Shown in pieces: positions 22,693 through 64,000 of a DNA stretch of 64,000 nucleotides. The translations under genes were made by a program, and so were the position numbers. The notes beneath the pieces are model-generated. The model was not told where the DNA came from. It searched no databases and was given only the letters and a program-made list of their open reading frames with translations. Numbering within the stretch: position 1 is the stretch's first letter; every line of letters starts with the position of its first letter. Origin of the DNA: Microvelia longipes (lineage: Eukaryota > Arthropoda > Insecta > Hemiptera > Veliidae); assembly GCA_018340805.1 (NCBI GenBank), contig JACMZG010000008.1:80146807-80210806 (forward strand). The letters run 5' to 3'.

Positions 22693-22698
<6 letters not shown>
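22208..22698. other. No gene seen; possible minus-strand tRNA-like head
   Basis: On the minus strand, 22620-22670 reads ..GTGGTCCGAGGTTCGAATTCC, with a good RNA polymerase III B box (GGTTCGAATTCC). No clear A box is seen. It may be a SINE relic. 22560-22600 contains a GCGAATTTCCTTTGGG / AATTCGC hairpin that recurs near 57150-57195. Confidence 0.35.
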
Positions 22699-22771
<73 letters not shown>

Positions 22772-22778
22772 GTATATG

Positions 22779-22831
<53 letters not shown>

Positions 22832-22851
22832 TATATATATATTATGTATTT
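22699..22851. repeat. (TA)n microsatellite
   Basis: About 150 bp of TA repeats with TATATGTATATG interruptions. The open frames here are repeat artefacts. Confidence 0.95.
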
Positions 22852-23039
22852 CTAGACACTTTCTTGTAAACACTCTATCTTTCGAACGGATTAATATTTT
22901 TAACCAAACTTGGTGCAAAAATCAACCTTCGGGAGGACACGAACCCTTTTGAAAACCAGGTTTTTGTGACGTCATTAACCCGGTTTGCTGAGTCAGCGAA
23001 ATTTTCAAAAAAATCGGCAAAATTCAGGGTTTAATATTT

Positions 23040-23380
23040 TTTGCCGCGAAAAAGGTCAATATTTATGTTTTTTGAGACGCTGAATCGAATGAAACCGGTC
23101 CGAAGTCGATACGACCACTCTAAGTGACCTAAAAATCGAAAAAAACCACAAAAATTATAGAAACCAAAATTACGGTCGTTGAAAATTAAATTTCGAGTAG
23201 GGTGTCGTTTTCTATGTATTTTGGGCGCTGAATCGAATGAAACCGGTCCGAAGACGATACGACCACTTTAAGTTACCAAAAGTCGAAAAAACCACAAAAA
23301 TATAGAAAACCAACATTACGGTCGTTGAAAATTAAATTTCGAGTAGGGTGTCGTTTTCAATGTTTTTGGGCCTCTGAGTT
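23040..23380. repeat. Tandem repeat, about 140-bp unit, about 2.5 copies
   Basis: The unit carries GAATCGAATGAAACCGGTCC, GATACGACCACT, ACGGTCGTTGAAAATTAAAT and CGAGTAGGGTGTCGTTTTC. Copies begin near 23080 and 23225, and a third decays near 23365 where SINE-like sequence starts. Confidence 0.8.
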
Positions 23381-23610
23381 GAATGCCAGTGGTCCGGAGT
23401 CAATCGACCACTCAAACTCAGGGTACCTGGGTTCACATCCTGGAAGGGTCAATAATTTTTTATCGTTTTTTTTTTTTACTAAATATAAGTTTACAACTAG
23501 AAAATAATTCTGGCGCAGTGGTCCGCATGTCGGGCAAATTTCCTTTGGATGCGAACTCTCAAACCCAGAGTACCTGGGTTCAAATCCTAGTAGGGACAAT
23601 AATTTTTTAT
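23370..23610 (+). repeat. tRNA-derived SINE heads (two copies)
   Basis: 23511-23521 TGGCGCAGTGG fits an RNA polymerase III A box, and 23577-23587 GGTTCAAATCC fits a B box. The spacing is that of a tRNA with a long variable arm. The tail GGGACAATAATTTTTTATCG ends in a T run that can stop polymerase III. A diverged copy (TGCCAGTGG ... GGTTCACATCC) lies at 23380-23465 with the same tail. The acceptor stem is not intact, so this is not a functional tRNA gene. Confidence 0.7.
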
Positions 23611-23639
23611 CGTTTTTTTATTTACCTAATATAAGTTTA

Positions 23640-24360
23640 CAACTAAAAATAATTCTGGCGCGGTGGTCCGCATGTCGGGCGAATTTCCTTTGGATGCGTG
23701 TTTCCGTGCTTTTTACATTATATAAGTTTACAAGTAGTAAATAAATAATTCCGGCGCGGTGGTCCGCTGTCGGGGCGAATTTCATTTTAGAATGCGTGTT
23801 TCCGTGCTAAACAACCCATTTCTTGCTTATGCAAGAACCATGCTCATGCGTGGTTCCGGTTCATGCTTTAGAACCTAAGCAGTTAATTCAATTGTCAAGC
23901 ACTGCTCGTAATCATTTTGTCTGTATTTTCCAAAGGAAATGCGCTAAAACCTTTAAAGATAACTGACTAAGCTTAAAGATAAGTAACTAATCTTTAAACT
24001 AGTGCAAATAATAGTGCGTACTTCTTAGAGGCATAGTTTTGTACAACAACTGGATGATTATGCACATTTCCTTTGGAAAATACAGACAAAATGAGTTACG
24101 AGCAGTGCTTGACAATTGAGTAACTGCTTAGGTTCTAAAGCATGAACCGGAACCACGCAATGAGCATGGTTCTTGCATAAGCAAGAAATGGGTTGTTTAG
24201 CACGGAAACACGCATTCTAAATGAAATTCGCCCGACAGCGGACCACCGCGCCGGAATTATTTATTTACTAGTTGTAAACTTATATAATGTAAAAAGCACG
24301 GAAACACGCATCCAAAGGAAATTCGCCCGACATGCGGACCACCGCGCCAGAATTTTTCAT
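23640..24360. repeat. Large inverted repeat, arms about 290 bp
   Basis: 23648-23940 and 24061-24350 are reverse complements with few differences, around a spacer of about 120 bp. Each arm holds two TGGCGCGGTGGTCCGC-type SINE heads, CGTGTTTCCGTGC, a TTGCTTATGCAAGAACC block and TTTCCTTTGG near the loop. It looks like a Foldback-style non-autonomous element built from SINE-related units. A transcript would form a long hairpin. Confidence 0.8.
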
Positions 24361-24365
24361 GGTAT

Positions 24366-24438
24366 AATGTCGTGTATTACTTAACTATCGAGGACACATA
24401 GGTATTGTGTCTTCTTTAGTTAAGTAATACACGACATT
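24366..24438. repeat. 22-bp inverted repeat
   Basis: AATGTCGTGTATTACTTAAC plus TA (24366-24387) is exactly inverted at 24417-24438 around a 29-bp loop. Confidence 0.85.
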
Positions 24439-24479
24439 TTAAATATCAGCATCATCAGTGGGTAGTGGACATTGGACAC

Positions 24480-25560
24480 TCAAAGTCCCGGAAAAGAAGT
24501 ATAGCTAAAAGTAAATATTTTCCTCGCAAATATTTTGCATCTTGCAAAACTAACAGGACACTCATCCTGCATAAGGAGGCACCCCTGCCCCTTTAAATTA
24601 GCATCACAATAAATAGATACATTTTTATTTGAGTTAGTAATTTTAAGGGTAGGGGTTTTACTAACACTCTCTTCGAACTTATCAAAAGGTTTAGTGTCTT
24701 GTGAGTCTATTTCCAAGTGGATCCATTTTTAATGAACAGCGAAAAATGGCAGTATCTTGTGATAAATTTGGTAAAAATATATTTAAAATTTTTCGCATAT
24801 CCTGATCTCTGCAACTTTTACGAATATTAACGTAGGTTATTTAACATCTTTATTTTTTTTACCTTGGCTGGATCTTCCTTAACTTTGTTCTTTGAAATAT
24901 CTATTTAGGATTAAATTTAACATTATTTGCTATAGCTCATTTGATAACTTTTTTGACAATATTGTCATGCTGAGCTTTTGAATCAGATGCCCCTATAACA
25001 CCATCAAAATATTTTAGCAATCCTGGAAGGTTGACAAATATTTTCATATTATCTTGCTGGCATATTTCCGGAGCGTTCGAGAGACCCGAACACTAACCTT
25101 GAAAACATATATTTTCCAAAGAGGGTTTGGAATGTAGAAAGGCGACTAGAGGCATTGATCAAGTTCAATTGGAACGAAGCTATAGTTCATGCCAAAAAAC
25201 ACAGAGAAATATTTTTCACAAGAAAGCTGTGTAATTAAATCTGCTAAGGTCAAGAACTGATAATGAACCGTAATATCCTTATTAAATAGAACAATCCATA
25301 ATGGTTTGTTTTATTTTTCTACCATCACAATATCTTTTACTCAGTTTGTGGGATCGGTAACTTTTGCAATGACCTCTTTTTTTCTAATTCATCTAAAGTC
25401 TGATTAAGTCTAATGTTTTCGGAAAGCGTCATAGTTTCCTTACAACAGGGACCGCATCATCTTGGCTTTGAATAACATGTTTGAAAGGAAGTTCTCCCAG
25501 ACCCTCAACAACAGTTTTATTTTTCGTTATAAAAAGGTGTCATTATTTTTAATTTTATAC
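24480..25560 (-). pseudogene. Gypsy-4: decayed Ty3/gypsy pol fragment
   Basis: On the minus strand, 25560-24850 gives scattered reverse transcriptase words with stops and frameshifts: GLGELPFKHVI, EKKEVIAKVTDPTN, GLSNAPEICQQDNMKIFV, GLLKYFDGVI, HDNIVKKVI. 24480-24716 gives the start of RNase H (SIYCDANLKGQGCLLMQ). The order matches gypsy pol. No LTRs were recognised. It is a dead copy of a different gypsy lineage from Gypsy-1. Confidence 0.75.
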
Positions 25561-25707
25561 CCACTCTCTAAATTAAGTTTAATTTTACGCTAGAATTAAG
25601 ACGTAGCAACTACTTCATAACTAAAGATAGTGTTAATTAACTTTTCTTAACTATTTGGTCATAAAGGAGGTATTTTAAAATGAGCATAAATGGAGTCCAT
25701 CGTAAAT

Positions 25708-25827
25708 AACGAAAGAATAGAAAGTCTCTCCACAGTTTATGATATTTATTTACAATAAATAACTGAGCGCTCTGCTTTATTGTAAATAAATATCATAAAC
25801 TGTGGAGAGACTTTCTATTCTTTCGTT
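25708..25827. repeat. Perfect 52-bp inverted repeat (hairpin)
   Basis: 25708-25759 is exactly the reverse complement of 25776-25827, with a 16-bp GC-richer loop (TAACTGAGCGCTCTGC). The arms contain CTCTCCACAGTTTATG. The perfect match implies recent origin or gene conversion. An RNA from either strand would fold into a 52-bp stem. Confidence 0.93.
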
Positions 25828-25849
25828 CTATTATAAAGGAGGTACTTCG

Positions 25850-26709
25850 AAATCTCTTACAACAGATTCGCTACGCTCGTCCTCCCAGGTTCGAATTCGC
25901 TTTGCTCGTCGTCAGAATATAAAAGTCGGTAAATTTATACTACGACACGTCTTCGCACTCGTTTCGCTCGTCCTCAGATAGTAAATACATCCGTTTCATT
26001 CCCAGGGGTCATCCATCCAGGCACTGAGCAAGCACGATCTGCTTAACTTTTATGATCCACCAAAATTTATGGATATAATTGTATTAAAACGAAACTTGGT
26101 GTACTTACTTATTGCGTAAAGTTATATACTTAAACCAATTAGGTTATTTTCCGATTTCTTACAATGTTTTAAAAAACGTATACAAGTAATTTTATAAAAA
26201 TTAATTTTTATCAATTAGCAAAAATTGATACAATTATATGATTGTAAAATATAAAATTATCAATTTTATCAGCATTAGTTATAACTAACGCTGATAATGG
26301 GATACAAATTAGGACATATTTTAGCCTTATACATGCGCGCCAAAATTCAATCATGTCGCATCATTTTTCCTTTTTCAAAATTTTTGCTGTCATTATTGCT
26401 GGTTAATAACGCCATCAACATATTTTTGGAATAGCACAACTACAGCGGTTGGCTGATTTTTGTACTATGTTTCAAATCTCCAGCATAAATACACAGGGAG
26501 CTATGGTGATAACACACACATACACATACAGACAGAAAACTTAGGAAAAACCCCTCTGGAGTCCTTAAAATCGCCTGAAACAGATAATTCCGGTGACATC
26601 CGGGTTTCAGATTTCACCGAAACCCGGAACCCAATACAACACAATAATTTTTGCAAATACAATACTTTTCCTATATACCTACGGAAAAGTAAAAATTGTT
26701 TGTTTCAGG
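25850..26709. other. Repeat fragments upstream of SDR-B
   Basis: 25850-25995 has GATTCGCTACGCTCGTCC-type blocks related to the element at 19735. 26450-26692 is a + strand copy of interspersed repeat R. The first codon of SDR-B lies only about 17 bp beyond it. No promoter element could be picked out with confidence. Confidence 0.5.
26450..26692 (+). repeat. Interspersed repeat R copy, directly upstream of SDR-B exon 1
   Basis: GGAGCTATGGTGATAACA, ACATACAGACAGAAAAC, TCCTTAAAATCGCCTGAAAC, GGTGACATCCGGGTTTC, then CTTTTCC..ACGGAAAAG. It ends at about 26692, followed by TTGTTTGTTTCAGG and the ATG. The TTTCAG could act as a splice acceptor for a 5' UTR exon. Confidence 0.75.
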
Positions 26710-62622
<35,913 letters not shown>

Positions 62623-64000
62623 GTAAGTACCAGATGTACTTGCCTGGTTTTATGTGTCAAGTACATTACCTTGTCATTTGTCTTATCATTTATAGTTATA
62701 AATAATAAGATAAATGTAACTTAGTTAAGTTACAAATAGATAAAGTGGTGTGAGGACCTTTGTTGTAAAGGTAATCCCCGTCAATAGTAGTCGGGGGGTG
62801 GATGAATAATTCCAGTCGTACTCTATTCTACCTGGCCAAAAAATTTGGTTACATTTATAACTTTAAGCATTAAGGATGTGCAGGATCAGTTGGAAGACCA
62901 GGTGGTGATGTAGTTAGCATATGTGAGATGATGTCTGGCGGGCATGCACATGCACATTGGGTATGTGCATGCCCCCCAAATAGTCCGGGTTCCTTACCGT
63001 TCAGGCTTATAAGCTTTAAATGTGAGAGATGGGGATCCTTACATGTGATATCCTTATAAAATGAATGTATCGGTAGTTCAGAGCTTGTCTGGTGTCAGGT
63101 ACTTGATAAAGATCCCAAACGCTAAATGAACCTGTGGTTAGGCAAAATTTGGACCATCAATATTACCTTTTATATCAAATGTCTGTGTCTACCATATGGT
63201 TTCTAAAGCTAGAAAGGTTCGTTTTGCTGTGAGGCATGTGTTATTTCACGTTGAAGCCATAGAAACCTATTGTAACCTCTCGGCTCTTTGGTAGATTAGA
63301 CACAAAATGCCTTTGCTTGGAATAATAAAGGTACAACACTATCTTCTACCCAAAAGTGTTAGCAGAAAAGGCCAAACTATCATTTATATACATTAAGGGC
63401 ATCCAAAAACTTAATTCTTTTGCATGGACTTTTTAAAATTCTCCGGGGGAACAAATCTATCTTTTAGGCAACTAAACTTACTATGGCTTTTTATTTTTCC
63501 TCAATTATACCGTAGATATAGAAAAAAAGGTGCGTTTGCAACAACTTGCAAACAACAGGTTGCAACAAAAAAATCCGAAACCGGGATGTCACCTGAATTA
63601 TCCGTTTCAGGTAGTTAAATGGCCTCTTTAGTGGTTTTCTCAAAGTTGTCTATCTGTATGTGTGTGTGTGTGTGTTTGTCTGTTATCACCGTAGCTCCCA
63701 GTGTATTTAAGCTAAAGAGTTGAATCTTAGTAGAAAAATAAGTCTATGGCTGTAGTAATGCCATTAACTCACAATAATGGCAGCAAAAATTTCGAAAAAT
63801 GATAAACGCGGAAAAATGTTGTGATCAATTAGAAATTTAGCACTCCATCATTTAGCAATTATGGAGACCAACAGAAGAAATAATGTATCAAATAATGTTT
63901 CATCTTGATAGAAAGTTAAATCTTCCAATGTAACGTTGCTAGGGGTAATTGACTAAAAGCTAACTTAGTCTGACCAGATCTCTCTACTTTGTAAATCAGT
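62623..64000. other. SDR-B intron 5 (incomplete); no further exon seen
   Basis: 63480-63720 is a minus-strand copy of interspersed repeat R, with a short (GT)n at about 63658-63676. 62935-62985 has inverted GGCATGCACATGCACATTGG / GTATGTGCATGCCCCCC. Counterparts of SDR-A exons 6 and 7 were looked for and not found, so they should lie beyond 64000. Confidence 0.6.

Noticed and set aside
23511..23590. Possible functional tRNA gene
   Set aside because: A and B boxes are present, but acceptor and anticodon stems do not pair and the unit recurs as a repeat with a common tail, so it is a SINE head.
24193..24384. Small frames inside the large inverted repeat
   Set aside because: They are translations of SINE-derived arms (repeated STETRI..RADHRAGI), present on both arms and broken by stops in other copies.
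63424..63618. 64-codon + frame near the window end as a missing SDR-B exon
   Set aside because: It lies in a reverse copy of repeat R and shows no similarity to SDR-A exons 6 or 7.

Overview
The window looks like an insect (at least arthropod) nuclear genome. It is AT-rich, its genes are split by introns, and it is crowded with BEL/Pao and Ty3/gypsy LTR retrotransposons, Jockey-, RTE- and CR1-type LINEs, hAT-like MITEs, a Foldback-like element, a tRNA-derived SINE, satellites and (TA)n runs. I cannot name the species. Many differences between repeat copies are one-base indels in homopolymers, which suggests a long-read consensus, so single frameshifts should be treated with caution.

The only host genes I can support are two tandem + strand copies of a short-chain dehydrogenase/reductase of the membrane-anchored SDR16C / epidermal retinol dehydrogenase 2 type. 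SDR-A (exons 2-7, 1428-14451) lacks only its first exon, which must lie upstream of the window. SDR-B (exons 1-5, 26710-62622) starts in the window and lacks its last two exons, which must lie downstream. Shared exons have identical lengths and phases, and parts of the introns still align, so the pair is a fairly recent tandem duplication. SDR-B has been stretched by transposons to more than 36 kb.

The most unusual feature is at the 3' end of SDR-B exon 2 (51186-52502). The last 33 nt of the exon plus the first 55 nt of the intron are tandemly repeated about 15 times. Each junction creates a CAG splice acceptor before the 33-nt piece, and each piece is followed by a GT donor. The result is a ladder of 14 extra in-frame 11-codon potential mini-exons. 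SDR-A has one copy.

Intron 1 of SDR-B holds a nested stack (29741-49368). A short BEL/Pao element with only gag-protease (BEL-2, - strand) sits in a GCGAGCGAAGCGAGC satellite. A nearly complete BEL element (BEL-1, + strand) is inserted in its gag. BEL-1's 5' LTR is split by a 7.7-kb Foldback-like element with satellite arms, 9-bp target duplication and gypsy and LINE fragments inside. Target duplications of 5, 5 and 9 bp confirm the order.

Other regions: a long-TIR element (3.9-5.4 kb) and a complete but defective gypsy element (5.5-10.2 kb) in SDR-A intron 4; LINE and RTE fragments, palindromic MITEs, a tRNA-derived SINE, large inverted repeats and a gypsy relic between the two genes (14.5-26.7 kb); a Jockey-like LINE end (49.4-50.9 kb) and a decayed gypsy carrying a MITE and a hAT-like insertion (52.9-58.1 kb) in SDR-B introns; and a 55-bp minisatellite in SDR-B intron 4 (61.7-62.3 kb).
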